The position numbers were made by a program, and so were the translations under genes. The notes below the pieces were generated by a model. The model was not told the DNA's origin and did no database searches. It saw only the letters and a program-made list of their open reading frames with translations. A stretch of 64,000 nucleotides of DNA, from contig JAMXSV010000026.1 of the NCBI GenBank assembly GCA_027559495.1, positions 1,488,001 to 1,552,000 on the forward strand, given 5' to 3'. Numbering within the stretch: the first letter of the stretch is position 1; every line of letters starts with the position of its first letter. Shown in pieces: positions 46,673-58,315 of the stretch. This DNA comes from Aurifilum marmelostoma. Taxonomy: Eukaryota > Ascomycota > Sordariomycetes > Diaporthales > Cryphonectriaceae.

Positions 46673-47536
46673 CTACCTCCAGCTCCACCAGGACGCCTTT
46701 TGCCCTGCCCTCGCAGGCTCAGGCGCTTGCTCCACCTGCACCTTCGAAAGCTCCTGTTCGAACCGCCTCTCGAGCCCGGCAAGCCGCTCCTGGTACTCCT
46801 CGACGCTCGGCTCCCTCTTGGACAAGGCCTCTTTCCCGATGCTGCCACCGCCGCTAGCTCCTCGTACCCGCGCCTGGACAGCCTCTGTCAGATCCTGCAC
46901 CGCCCTCTGTCGCTCGGCCGGCGACTGTCTGGCAAGAGTCGCGAACCGCTCTAGGTTCAGCACGGCCGGGTCGATTCCGTGGCGGCGGAGGTTGGCCAGG
47001 GTCTGGATCTTGAGGGCGTCGTCCCTGGTCATCCAGGCTACTGCAGACTCTAGGGCGAGGATCTCGGCTGTGCTGTGAAGTCAATTAAGAGCACATCCTT
47101 AATCGTTTTTTCTTTTTTAAGAAAGAGTCAGATAAGAATGGAGTAGGGAGGCGAGTATGCACACCTTCACGGTCAGAGCGGATCTCGTCTTGCTCTAGTT
47201 TTACCCAGCCCCAGTAGGCCAGCTGGTAGGTAAACACTGCCATCAGCAGGACCTTGGCGACAGGTCTGGTGAAGGTCTTGTAGAATACTGCCTGGAGGGG
47301 TTGAGGGGACAGGTGTTAACATGTGAGAGGTGAGTTTATTTTTGGGACGAGGGGTGAGTCAACAGGAGATTGCAGGCATGTCAAGCATCATCCATCGTTT
47401 GTTGTCATCAACTTACAACATTAGAAGGCTGCCTATCTGATGAGGCAAATCGTTGCAGTGCTGGTGTTCTTGAGATGGGTGTTCTTGGTGAGGGCCGTAT
47501 CTGCCGGCTGGCTATTGACAACGCTCTCGAACTCAT
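46673..47536 (-). CDS. Mitochondrial single-pass membrane protein, INA17-like (tentative)
   Basis: Minus-strand exons 47536-47417, 47291-47165 and 47067-46673 give 213 aa. The first exon encodes an Arg/Ser-rich, acid-poor presequence (MSSRALSIASRQIRPSPRTP..., with about seven Arg and the first Asp near residue 35), a strong mitochondrial targeting signal. Exon 2 holds one TM segment (KVLLMAVFTYQLAYWGW) preceded by FTRP and followed by KLEQDE. Exon 3 is a long charged helix, probably coiled coil, ending in a Trp-rich terminus (ASWWSWR). This presequence-TM-coiled-coil plan, with an F.RP segment before the TM and a KLE segment after it, resembles yeast INA17, which assists assembly of the F1Fo-ATP synthase peripheral stalk. 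Identity is an inference from topology. Confidence 0.7.
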
Positions 47537-48297
47537 GATGGGTTTGTGAACAGAATACAATGGGACTGAGAGATGTATGTCTTGTCTACACTCCTCGTTT
47601 GTGTCTTTCGAAAGGTGTTGTTGATTTGTCTTGAAGAAACGTGGGTGAAGGTGGTGAGAACCCGAACCCTTTGGTGAAAATTGCAGGTGAGGTCACCACA
47701 GCACAAGCAGAGGGCCCTAAGAGCTCAATCGATCCTTGCAGCTACTGTAATCTCAGGACCCTTTCCACCCCACCTCGGCTCTGCTAGCCGCGCATGGGAG
47801 TCAAGGGTCAACCCCCCTGCGAGTGCGGAGTCGAGTGTCCTGGAGCACACGGCTACAGGCAGGCTACAGGGGGGTGGGCGTTGCTGCTGTCGAACTTAGA
47901 CGACACGTCTGCCAGAATTTCGGGAGATCTGGTCAAATTGATCCATTGAAACCAAGCCAGGGGTGTGTTCTTCTAGAATTTGTCCTCGTCCTTTCACTCA
48001 TTTATTCAAAGAAACAAGAAGAAACAAGCCGAATAGGCCCATGTCCTCCTACCTGCTCTACTCTCGACAAGAGTCTACTTCTCGTTAGGCAACCTGCAGC
48101 AAAGAGACAAGGGCGATCTGTCCCTTCTCGACGAGCTTCTCTATTTCAACTCGCCTCCTCCGCCACCAAAGTGCTTCCCGACGAACACCACCTGCATCCA
48201 CTTTCCCTCAGCTCAAGGACCTTTGAAAGCTAATATACTATTCCTTCCTCTCCTCTTACTTTATCCAACCTCCTTCTTTGAAACTAGACTTTGTACA
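47537..48297. other. Divergent promoter region INA17-like / RAMP4
   Basis: 0.76 kb head-to-head intergenic region, ending in a CT-rich leader before the RAMP4 ATG. No gene seen. Confidence 0.55.
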
Positions 48298-48744
48298 ATG
48301 GTGAGTCCCAGCCAGCCCTCCAGCTCTCATATGCGCGCCACTCCTCCCCGGCGCATTTTCCACATTGCCCCCTTGGCTTTGCAAAAGAAGCAAACAAGGA
48401 AAACTAACCCGGAACCCATTCTCTTCCAGGCGCAAACACCCCAACAACGACGTGCCAACGCCAAATTTGCCAAGGAGCAGGACGCCCGCCGCGGCAAGTC
48501 CAGCGAGGAGATCAAGAAGAGGAACAAGGAGGTCGCAAAGTCGCCCATCTCTCCCGTCTGGCTCGGTACGCGCGCACAGCTCTCTCCGACTGACCAGCCC
48601 CATATCTGCTCCCCCACACACATAAGAAAACAGCCCCAAGCTAATAAATCTCGTTCTCCCCACACAATAGGTGTCCTTGCGTTTGTCGTCTTCGGTGGTA
48701 TAATATTCGAGGTCCTCTCCCGCATCTTCTTCGGCAGCCGATGA
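48298..48744 (+). CDS. RAMP4/SERP1 family (YSY6-like) ER translocon-associated protein
   Basis: Small tail-anchored ER protein that associates with the Sec61 translocon and stabilises membrane proteins under stress. Three exons: 48298-48300, 48430-48565 and 48671-48744, giving 70 aa. The first coding exon is only the ATG, directly followed by a GTGAGT donor. Exon 2 gives AQTPQQRRANAKFAKEQDARRGKSS... (the conserved basic N-terminus). Exon 3 completes the C-terminal TM anchor VLAFVVFGGIIFEVLSRIFF and ends GSR. Phases are consistent and the acceptors are CCAG and ATAG. The length matches the family. Larger antisense ORFs over this locus are shadows. Confidence 0.93.
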   Translation: MVSPSQPSSSHMRATPPRRIFHIAPLALQKKQTRKTNPEPILFQAQTPQQRRANAKFAKEQDARRGKSSEEIKKRNKEVAKSPISPVWLGTRAQLSPTDQPHICSPTHIRKQPQANKSRSPHTIGVLAFVVFGGIIFEVLSRIFFGSR

Positions 48745-49213
48745 GCGGGGAACGTATTTGATACCAAGGGGGAGCAATTGTCTGGCGTGATGGGCGCCCG
48801 AAGGCAGTCGATGCGGTGTGTGCGTGCGGAAGAAGGGATAGGTGCACGCATGTGTTGGTAGTGCGCGGATACATTGTGGGTGGTGGTGCTCTCACGGGGG
48901 CTCGAGGAGGGGAAGCTTTTCGCAAAGATCTAGGGACAGCAGGGCGAAATCGCGCCGGCAAGGCGCATAGGACGATAATTCGACGGAGTTTATAAGATTC
49001 CCATCACAGCATACGTGGATGGCTTCTTTTCCTTGGCGAGGAAAATAAAAGAAAGGGTTCTGCAATAGCATGGCTAAGGAAGGGTCAAGCATGAACCAGC
49101 ACGCTTTCAAACAATTGGTATTTTGTTCATCTCAACTCGATCTGACATGTGTTGCACACCGAAGAACGCCATCACGCATGAATGCCCTTGATCATATTTA
49201 TCAACGCCTAGGC
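48745..49213. other. Convergent intergenic RAMP4 / SMAP protein
   Basis: 0.47 kb shared 3' region. Nothing supported. Confidence 0.55.
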
Positions 49214-50556
49214 TTATGCACCGAGTCCCTTGCGCTGTCCGCCCATGTCCCACTTCATCTTGCGGCCCGCCTCAAACTGCTGCGCCAGCTCATCGGAGAC
49301 CTTGTTGATGTCGAGATGTGGCCGAGCCGATGAAGAACCGGCGGCGCTCTTGGTCGCGGCGGCGTTCTTGCCCCCGAGCAGTCGGAGGAACTTGGCCTGC
49401 CGCGCAGCACCGCCTTCCAGCTCGCCCACGTTCCAGTTCTGCGCGTCACCCTCGGCTGCGGCGACAGGCTTGTCCTCTGCATTCTTCTTTTCTTTCTTGG
49501 ATTTCTTGTCCTTCTTTTCCTTCTTCGCTTTCTTCTTGGGTACCGTCTCCTCCTCATCGGCATCGGCCTTGGCTTCTTCAGCGGTGGCAGCAGCGTCTCG
49601 CTCCCGCTTCTTGGTCTTCTTTGCCTTCTTGCTGGACGATGCTTCTTCGGTCACCTCAGCATCCGCATCCCGCTTGCGCTTCTTGTCCTTTTTGATGGCC
49701 TTCGTAGCCTCCTCGGCGCCCGTCGCTAGGACTTCTGCCTCAACCTCTTCTCCGGGCTGCTTCTTTGATTTCTTGTGCTTCTTGGTTGGCTCTGCGCTTG
49801 GCTCGTCCTCTGCTGTGGGCCCGGCAGACTTCTCGGACTTCTTCTTTTTCTTCTTAGAGTCCTTCTTCTCCTTCTTTGAGGACTTCTCCGCAGGCTGAGC
49901 ATCTCTGCCCTCTTCCTTCTCGGCCTCCTTGGCAGAAGATTTGGACTTTTTAGACTTCTTCTTCTCGTTCTTGTCGGCCTTCTCTGGCGCATCATCAATC
50001 ACAGGCCCGCCGGGCTTGGACCCATCACCGCCGCCCTCCTTCTCCCTCTCCTCCCGCCGCAGCGCCTCTACGGCCTCCCGCCTCACCTGCGCCTTGGCCG
50101 CCTCGGACACCATCCGCTCCGCCTGCTCCTCGAGCCGCCGCGCTTTCTCGACCTTGGTGGCCTGCTTGTCCTTCTTATTCAGCTTATCGGCCTCCTTGCC
50201 CTCGCCAGCCCCCTTGCCGGCGACTTTTGCTTCGGACTTCTCGTGGTGCTTTGGTTTGCGAAAAGGGCGCTGTTGGCGGTCGTGATTTTTGTGGTAGGGT
50301 TTTTTGTCTGCTTTCGGTGGGGAGTGTAAGTGTTAGTTTTTTTTTCTTTTTATCATGTGTGTGAGTAGGTGTGAGAACAAAAGAGATAATGATGACCTCT
50401 GATGCTATTTCGCATCGTCTAGTGTGTAGAAGTAATGAGACAGACAAAAAGATCGTGAATGTATCAATACAAATGAATACCTTTAGCCATGGTCAACCCC
50501 TTCAGCCTGTCGGGGTGCAACCCCTCAAAGCTGTTGCCGCCCTCTGTCGCAGACAT
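49214..50556 (-). CDS. Lysine-rich SMAP-domain protein (KNOP1-like, probably nucleolar)
   Basis: Minus-strand exons 50556-50481 and 50307-49214 give 389 aa; the 173-nt intron has a GTATTC donor and a GCAG acceptor. The start MSATEGGNSFEGLHPDRLKG and the early KKPYHKNHDRQQRPFRKPK stretch look conserved. The middle (about residues 95-300) is extremely Lys/Glu/Ala-rich, with repeated KK(S/A)KK modules typical of nucleolar and chromatin proteins. The C-terminus carries a small-acidic-protein (SMAP-type) signature, NWNVGELEGGAARQAKFLRL followed by LGG. Human KNOP1 (lysine-rich nucleolar protein) has the same plan of a Lys-rich body plus SMAP end. The molecular role is unknown. Confidence 0.8.
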
Positions 50557-51186
50557 TTTCTGTTGTTGTAGTGGTTGATGACAGTAAACAAGAATTGCAT
50601 AGTTGTTGTATGCAACTCTCTCGAGAAACAGGACCCGTTCTTGGGAACTTTTTTGGGTGGAGACGGGTCCACCTTGACGGCAGTATTCAGATCTTCGGCT
50701 AGACCTGGAACGGGAAGGCGGCGAGAGCATGCGCTCAGGGAGGATGAACATGCTGGACCAAGTGAGCACGCAGCCGATTATTATACAATGTAGATACGAG
50801 ATCACCGATAGCAGAAGAATTCGCTGGTAGAAAGGTACAAGAGGGGGGAGGAAAACAGAACGACCGCGTCAAAGCTACCACGAGGTCGTGAACAGCATCA
50901 GACACACACGCCGACCTTGCGTCAAGGGCTCTTCCGTCCATACTTCTAAGTTAACCATATCTGTTTCCTACTCTCAAATCAGAATGCGATTGTGATGGTC
51001 CCATAACAAGCCCCTCTAGCATACCATGCTGTATTGTATCCTATGACGAAAAGACCCGTTGCACCAACGCCGCCAGATGCTCTCGTCATATTTGTGTCCC
51101 GAAATATTCCCTTCAGCGTGAGAGGCTCAACAGTGACGCCGTATCCTTTTAGAATGCAATATCGTACTTTGGCGCTCGTCCAATTC
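50557..51186. other. Intergenic SMAP protein leader / KIN28 3' region
   Basis: 0.63 kb. No gene seen. Confidence 0.55.
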
Positions 51187-52503
51187 CTATTTTTTGGGGC
51201 CTCCAAAGTCCAGTTTCCGTGCTACTCTACTGCCCCGGTCTTCCTCGACCACGCCCGGGCGTCTCTTGAGGTCCGCGCCCATCTTCTCCTCGCCGCCACC
51301 CTTACGCGGCAGGTCCTGCTTCCGGGTAGGCCTTGGCTCGGCGCGCCACCATGGGTGCTCGAGCATCTCCTTGGCGGTAATGCGCTTCTTGGGGTCGAGG
51401 ATGAGTGTCTTGCACAGCAGGTCCACGCCCTCGTCACCGACGGTGCCAAAGGTCTGGAGGAAGTTGGCCCTGGGCTGGGGCGGCACGACGCGCTCCGGCT
51501 GGACGTAGCCGTCCAGCTTGCTCACGCCGGGCCAGACGTCCTCGGTAGGCGTGCCGATACGGTCGCAGATGAGCTGGATCTGGTCCAGCTCGGTGTTTCC
51601 GGGCAGGTACGGGACGCGGACAATTATCTCGGCCATGACCGTGCCCACGCTCCAGACGTCGACGGCGCCGCTGTAATGCCTCGCCCCGTAGAGCAGCTCG
51701 GGCGGGCGGTACCATCGCGTGATCACATTAGAGGTCATTATTCCCCACGGGTCCGCAAAGCTGCGCGCAAGACCGAAATCAGCCAGCTTGACCTCACCGT
51801 CGGCGGCGATGAGCAGGTTATTTGGCTTGATATCGCGATGTAGGATGTAGTTCTCGTGGCAGAACCAGACAGCCCGCGTCAGCATGCCCATCCAGGCTTT
51901 GATGTCTGCGGTTCCGTAGCGGATGCCGTCCTGGTCGCGGATGAGCATCTCGAGATCGCCGAGGGGCAGGTATTCCAGGACCAGGCAGAGGTTCTGGTCC
52001 TTTGTGGAGAAGACGGAGAGCAGGGAGATTATGTTGGGGTGGGAGAGCTCCTGGAGGTGCTTCAGCTCGCGGACGGCATCGGGGGCGAGACCTTCTGCGT
52101 ATTCCTTCTGCTTCTTGATCTTCTTGATAGCGACGAGTTGAGAGGGGTCGGCGCGGGCATGGCCAAGGTTTACGATGGCGTAGGTACCTTCACCAAGCTT
52201 TTTGCCTACAAGAGGAGCGGATGAGAATTAGCTACAGCCAGTGGAGGAGGCCAGGGAAGCGCGCAAGAAGAGCCGACGAGGGGTTGCATGCACACCTTTT
52301 ACATATTTCCTCCGCTCCTCGAGGTTGATCTGCTCAGCAAGGTCCATCATGGCAGCCTGACCACCCTGGCCGGTTGGCTGTGCCGCCTGTGGTGTTCCAT
52401 TGTTGGAGGAGGTCTGAGCAGAGGTTTGTTGTCGGAGAGGGGAGAGGGCGGATTTGAGGGATGATGGATGCGCAGGACGTTCGACCAGAGGAGAGGCAGC
52501 CAT
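51187..52503 (-). CDS. KIN28: TFIIH cyclin-dependent kinase KIN28/CDK7
   Basis: Kinase that phosphorylates the RNA polymerase II C-terminal domain within TFIIH; CDK7 homologues also activate other CDKs. Minus-strand exons 52503-52296 and 52205-51187 give 408 aa. The N-terminal ~66 residues are an extension that is Ser/Gln/Ala-rich. Kinase landmarks: GEGTYAIV loop, Lys97 (VAIKK), alpha-C Glu116 in a degenerate EGLAPDAVREL helix, Asp194 in HRDIKPNN, Asp212 in DFG, and activation-loop Thr227 in MTSNVITRWYRPPELL. The last of these matches yeast Kin28 (TSNVVTRWYRAPELL). The C-terminal tail is basic and carries a GGGEEK stretch. The KIN28 assignment over CDK1-type kinases rests on the activation loop and on RVPYLPGNTELDQ. 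Confidence 0.93.
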
Positions 52504-53804
52504 CTTCACAAGTAGCGGCTGCTTCAGCAAGCGGGAGATGCACTCATTGTAGAGCAACTGGCAAAGAGTGTCCGATGGACCTAGCGTCCCCTATCGTATG
52601 GGACGTGAAGAGCGACTGGTAGCTTTGGGAGAAGGGACGAGTGGATATCTGAGAGATCGAGTTGTGTATGTACCTTGTACGATAGGTCTGTCGGTAGTGG
52701 TGGCTTCTTACTTGTGAAAGAACCGAGACGACATCCGCTGCAGTGCTTTCTCGGCTGGTGCCGAGGTGGGGGTGGGGGATGGCCCAAGCGTCGTCGCTCA
52801 TGTGTGGACTTTCCTATTGTTCTGGACTCTGGCACCTTTTGGACTCGTGGTTTTTTTTTTTTGTTTTTTTGTTTTTTTGGTCCGCAGCAGCACCTTGCAC
52901 CCATCAGGCCCACCCTCGGGCCGCTCCTGTCTGGGAAATACCAATTTACTATGTACGGAGGAGGAGGATGTGAAGATCTTTTACACTATGATCACACAGA
53001 CACAGACCTTGGCTGCTTTGCTGTGGACTCGTGCAGGACCACACCTTGTCTGCATCTCTCAACGGTGAGAGCCACTGGTGAGTACAGAGGGTGCGAGAGA
53101 AAGGATGGTGCTGTAATCTCCGACCCCAGACACGCCAGCAAGTAGCCTGCCCCCCCCCCCTGGCGGGTGCCCCAGCCTATCAGATAGGTGCCATCATGTC
53201 CGCCTGGGTGTCAGTTAGCGCAGGCCTGCCAAGTGGCTCAGTGGACCCTGCGTATGCCTAGCAACCTGGAAAGTCTAGAGTGTGTGCTCCTCTTGACGTC
53301 ACCCTTCTATGTAGGCTTGTTGTGTTGTTGTTTTTTTGCTGGGTCCTCAGGTCCTGCAGCAGGGCCTAGACACTGCTCGCACCACCAAACTCAACTGACC
53401 AGGTCATTCATTGTCTTCCACGTCAGTCCTGGGGCGCAGGGCCTCTTAATTGTTGTTCCTTGGCCCTGCTCCTTGTTTTTTTCTTTCGCCCTTCATCAGC
53501 CCAAAGGTCTGGCTCGAGACGGGCCCAGTCATCCGGAAACGGGTTTTCCATACTCTTGCGTGCTCGACTCCGGTCTATCCTGGGCGAGAGCTCCTCCCCT
53601 GCTCAATAACTGGTGATTGACTTGTGGCCTGTTATTTACTCACTTACTCCCCTGGCTCTCATCAATTTTTGGCTTATTTTTTCTTCTCTTTCCCTCCCCT
53701 CTTTCCGTATTCTCTCAATTAATTCTCAATACGCTCGTTTCTTTCCCTTGCTACCTCTTTTCTGGGTCAGAATTGAAAGGACTCACTTAATTTTCCTTTT
53801 GAAG
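52504..53804. other. Divergent promoter region KIN28 / SFK1
   Basis: 1.3 kb. T-runs near 52849-52880, a C11 run (53150-53160) and a long pyrimidine-rich leader (about 53665-53800) directly before SFK1. No supported gene. Confidence 0.55.
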
Positions 53805-54710
53805 ATGATCAGATTATCCTATTGGGTATTTCCCATCATTGCTGGGCTGGTATGGCTCGGCATGCTGTTGGGGCTACTGCTTCACTGTATGTGACGGTTC
53901 CTCCCTTGTCGTCGTTGTTCTTCTTGTGGTTGCCATCTGCTAACAATAACCTTCTTTCTTCGCCCAGGGGTCATCGACACGCACTCAGAGCACTACCCGT
54001 CAATGTCCGCCAATCAGCACATCGCCTACATCTCGGACGTCGGCGCGCAGGAGCTGAAGCCTCTCTTCATCACCGGCTGCGTCCTCACCACGGTGCTCCT
54101 CGACACGAGCTTCCTCTCGGACCGCTGGCTGAGACACCGCGGCCGTCTCGTGCCCAACAGCACCCGCGGCGAGAAGATCCTGTCCGGACTGACCATTCTC
54201 TGGGCCCTTGTCGGCACCGTCGGCCTCATCTTGCTCAGCATCTTCGACACGGCCCGCCACCCGCGCCTGCACGATCTCTTCCTCGGCTTCTTCATCGTCG
54301 GCTATCTGCTCAGCGCCATATTCGTGTGTTGGGAGTACCAGCGCCTCGGCATCCGCCACCCTGAGCACAACATCCTCGCCGTCTCCTTCTGGATCAAGCT
54401 CGCCTTCGTCCTCGTCACCGTCGCCCTCGCGATCCCCTTTGTCGTCCTCACCCGCTACGAGACCTACAACCCAGCCGCTGTCATCGAGTGGGTCATCGCC
54501 CTCGTCTTCAGCTTTTATGTATTCTCCTTTTATGTCGACCTGTATCCGGCCATGTACACCAAGCGCGGCGGCAACTACAGGACCAAGACATGGAACGCCC
54601 GCCAACAGCATGCCCATAGCAAGCCTGAGGAGGGCGCCAGTGACAGGAGCATGCCGCACACCCACAGGAGGGATCTTGAGGACGACGCCGCCCTCTCGAG
54701 TAATTTCTGA
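53805..54710 (+). CDS. SFK1 / FRAG1-DRAM family plasma-membrane protein
   Basis: Multi-pass membrane protein of the Frag1/DRAM/Sfk1 family. In yeast Sfk1 promotes plasma-membrane phosphoinositide synthesis by the PI4-kinase Stt4. Exons 53805-53886 and 53968-54710 give 274 aa; the intron has GTATGT and CCCAG. The N-terminal TM (SYWVFPIIAGLVWLGMLLGL) is followed by the family extracellular loop with HYPSMS and IAYISDVGA. Four further TM segments follow: LKPLFITGCVLTTVLLD, GLTILWALVGTVGLILLSIF, LFLGFFIVGYLLSAIFVCWEY and FWIKLAFVLVTVALAIPFVV, with a sixth at VIEWVIALVFSFYVFSF. The C-terminal cytosolic tail is polar. It is convergent with EIS1 across 0.79 kb. Confidence 0.88.
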
Positions 54711-55503
54711 AGAGGAGGGAGGAGGGGGTTCAAGCGATAGTAGGCATTAACGTTGAATGTATGTCAGCTGGCCAGTATGTTCGAGAGACTGGCTGGCGTG
54801 TTTTGCTGGAAACCGGCATGATCTACCGAGTGAGGTGATCAAGCGATTTGTTTTCCCTTTCTTTTTCTTCTCATCTTTACTCATCACTTTTCGCATTTCA
54901 TGGAGTTGGGGTGGAAGAACAAGACATGATGATGCCATTTACTTGTACGAGACCTGGTTGTATACCCCCCATGACAAGAATTTCAAATGTTTAATTGTTA
55001 GTATCAATACAACATTCATATGTTGCACAGAGAACGAACCGAGTCTCTCATGTACGGCTGTTGGCATAGGATCTGCAAGATTCAAATCTTCGACCTAGCG
55101 GGAATTCACCAAGACGCTTTGAAAGTGAAGACCCTAGCAGAACAGTAAATCATTTGTTGCTCGACATACGACAAGTATCCTTCATCAACGGCTATTTAAA
55201 TAACCCCAAGTCATTGCTTAACTCGCAAAAATAGTATACTGACTCCTCCCTTACTGTACCATGAGAAGCCTCCAAGAATACCTTGCTGGATATACAAAAC
55301 ACGTTCGCCTGTCCTCCCTAAACCAGTCAAAACACCATTGCTTGCCTTCCTTTACCTTGTCTTTCCGTCTCCTAAACCAAACAACGTTTATAAATATATT
55401 TTCTGAAAGATTCCCCCAGAAACACACAATGCGCCCGCCCGATTTGCAGCTTACCACCGGCCCAGTCGTCGTTTCCAATACCGACACAAAACAACGCCTG
55501 ATC
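54711..55503. other. Convergent intergenic SFK1 / EIS1
   Basis: 0.79 kb shared 3' region. No gene seen. Confidence 0.55.
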
Positions 55504-58315
55504 TCACTTCAAATCCTCGATGAATTTGGACCCTCTCTCGGGGCTCGCGCTGTTCCGCGTCGTGACTCTCGCGGGATCCCCAATCGCCTTGGGCGCCTCG
55601 ATGCCCTCCAGCGCCGCCGTCGTCCTGGCCCGCGCCCTGGCCCTCGCAGTCTCCGAGGCTGCGTTCTCCTCGCTGCTCACGCTGCTTACACTTCCGCCCC
55701 TGCCCCTCCTGTGTAAGCCGCTGCTCTCGCCCGGCTCGTCTGCCTGCATCGGTGTCGCGGCTGAGACAGGCCGGCCCGCAAGCGCGACCTCTCGCATGCT
55801 ACCGACCTGCGTTCCGTCGCTGTGGAGACTGGTCATACTCTCCGTGCCGTCTGCATGCAGACGGCTGAGCGCCACTCCGCCGACGAATCCGCCCGGCTGC
55901 TTCTCGGCCTTGCCCGTTGAGATAGACCTGGAGCGAGGTTTAGACAGACGAGATCTCAGCCAGTTCCTAACCTTGGAGGCCTGAGACTCGCCTGCCGATT
56001 CCGGGGAGGTAGCAGGAGACGCAGTGCCGGGCTCATTCTTGGCAGAAGCGGACTTGGTCTGTATCTTTGGCGTGAAAGGTCGGTGCAGGCGGTGCTTGTG
56101 CGGTACAGTGGGCTCCTCATTGTCAGTTTTCTCAAAGGACTGTCGGGAAGGTTCCTCAGTGCCAGCCCCGGAGTCTTCTTTTGCCTTCATCTTCTCCTCT
56201 TTGGCCAGGCGTTTCTCCTCTGCTTTGGCGGCTTTCTCTTCCTCCTTACGGGCTTTGGCCTCCATCTTGAGTTCTTCTTTCTTCAGCTTTTCCTCTTCTG
56301 TATGCAGGTGGTAAGATGGGGTCAGCTGCAGATCTGCCACGGGGAGGTAATCACGAAAACTTTGCCTGTCAGGATAGCTCTCACCTCTCACCTTGCGCAG
56401 AGACTCCTTCACCTCTGCGTTTCTCGCCTTCTCCGCCTCCCACTCCTGTCGCTTCTTCTCCTGCTCCTCTCTGAGCGCAAGGATCCTCTGCCTCTCCACT
56501 TCGGCCTTCTCGTTGATCTCATCCAGCACAGGCTGAACTCTCTTGGCTGCAATCTCCTCCACCTTGTCCCGATCCATATACTGACCCGCACCCAAGTCGA
56601 TTCTACCGTTCCTATCGGCGCCCATGCGGGCCTCACTCCGGGCTAGTGCGGCCACATGCGCCTTCGCCTCCCATTCATTCAACTTGGCGGGAGCGACTCG
56701 ACCCGTCTCGCGGTACCTCTTCTCATCCATATCATCTAGTGCGGCCTTGACGTTTCTCTGGGCGGCCGCGAGAAGGGCATCACGATCACGAGACCGTTTG
56801 GCCTCGTCGACCTCGTCGAGACGCGTCGAGAACAGAGACATCTGTTTCCGGATCTGGCGGGACCGCTGTCGGTCATCCTCGCGGACCGACGGTGCAGCCA
56901 CGTCGCCGTCGCTGGAGGCGCGCCTGCGCATCCTTCTCGAGAGCTTTCTGCCAGGAGAGGTTGGACTGGTGGGTGATGTCCCGTAGTACTCAGCCAGACC
57001 ACGGTTCTGTTCGTGCTCGTCGCGCAGGCGTGCAAGTCTCTCCTGAGCGAGCCTATAGGCGGCCTCCTGGAGATTCATGAACGGCATCGGTTGCTGTGCA
57101 CCCTCGGCGCCTTCGCTTGCTGGGCGAGCGTCGCCCTTGTCACCTTGTTGTCCTGTGCCCTGCTTTGCAGCATCAATGATCTTTTGTTGATGCGCAAACA
57201 TGGTCTTCGCCATGGCCACGGCGCTCGCGTGCAACGAAGCCTCGCGGTTCCGCTCGTCCACCTCGGGCTTCACCGGCGGCTGGGAGGTGTACATCTGCCT
57301 GTTCATGGTCGTGACAGGTACCGCCCCGGCATCCTCCATCTTTATGTTGTAGACATCTGATCGATTCGCGACTGTCGCAGCGCTGAGGGCATTGGATGCT
57401 GCATTAGCCGAATCAGGATACGACTGAGGGCTCGACTGTGAGCGCGGCCTCCCGCCGGTCGCAAACGCTCCTTTGGCGGCTCGGAGGCTCTTCTGCCTGT
57501 TGAGGTCTGTCATGGCCTCTCGCGGTTCAATCTTTTCACCATTTCCGGCTGCGGAAAAAGCCTGGTTGGCGGCGGAGTTGCCCCATGGGCTGGGTGCCGT
57601 CGAAGTGCCCTTGTCGAGGCGGGAGGCGTTTGACGCGGCAAGGACGGCAGCTTTCATGGGGCCGGGCTGACCGGAGTCCGGCTGCCACGGAACAGGCATC
57701 TTATGATCGCTGGCGAGAGTGGCGGCCTTGTGGGCGGAGGGGTCCTGCTGGGGAGCCCAGAGGGACAAGGGCTTCGCGTTGGCCCAGCCTAGTGAGGCTG
57801 CTGCGCCTGCGGCTGCATCGTCTTTCTTGAGGCCGAGAGAGGGAAAGGACGGCAGGTCTCGAGGTTGTGCGTACTTTAAGCGACCAGAGTGACCTGTGGA
57901 AATATAAAAAGTGAGCGCAGGGTTGAGGAAATAGACATTTTGATTCGGATGGTACGCTTCTGATGTGTCACGGGTAGGGAAGAAAGGTGGTGGTGGTGGA
58001 GGATCAGGAGAGCTGCTAATTATGCGATGATAGTGGTGCCATGACGTATGTGTGCATATCTTAGAACATGTGTAGGGGGAAATACAGTCCTCCCCTTTTT
58101 TGACAAGTGAGAAGAGATGCAAGACATAAGCGAAAGTGGAAGAAGAAGCAAAGGACCAAATATAGCAACATCGTTGGTCCCATGATCTCGCACAGAGTTT
58201 GGATCTGACAGGGCACCATACCTGACGGAAGAGGGTATGACTTGGCGAGACTATTGGATCTCTGCAGGTCTTGGATGGTCGTCTGCGTGCCTGTGCTTAT
58301 TGTTGTCGCCGCCAT
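55504..58315 (-). CDS. EIS1: Eisosome protein 1
   Basis: Component of the fungal eisosome, the BAR-domain-scaffolded plasma-membrane furrow. Minus-strand exons 58315-58222 and 57893-55504 give 827 aa; the 328-nt intron has a GTATGG donor and a CACAG acceptor. Conserved segments are SGHSGRLKYAQPRDLPSFPS, SLGWANAKPLSLWAP, the AAT/AAKGAF segments and SAVAMAKTMFAHQQKIID. A long highly charged coiled coil follows (about residues 440-625; RQRILALREEQEKKRQEWE...). The C-terminal third is Ser/Pro/basic and disordered (KVRNWLRSRLSKPRSRSIS). The domain order matches EIS1 of filamentous fungi. The short first exon holds the N-terminal MAATTISTGTQTTIQDLQRS. Confidence 0.9.
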
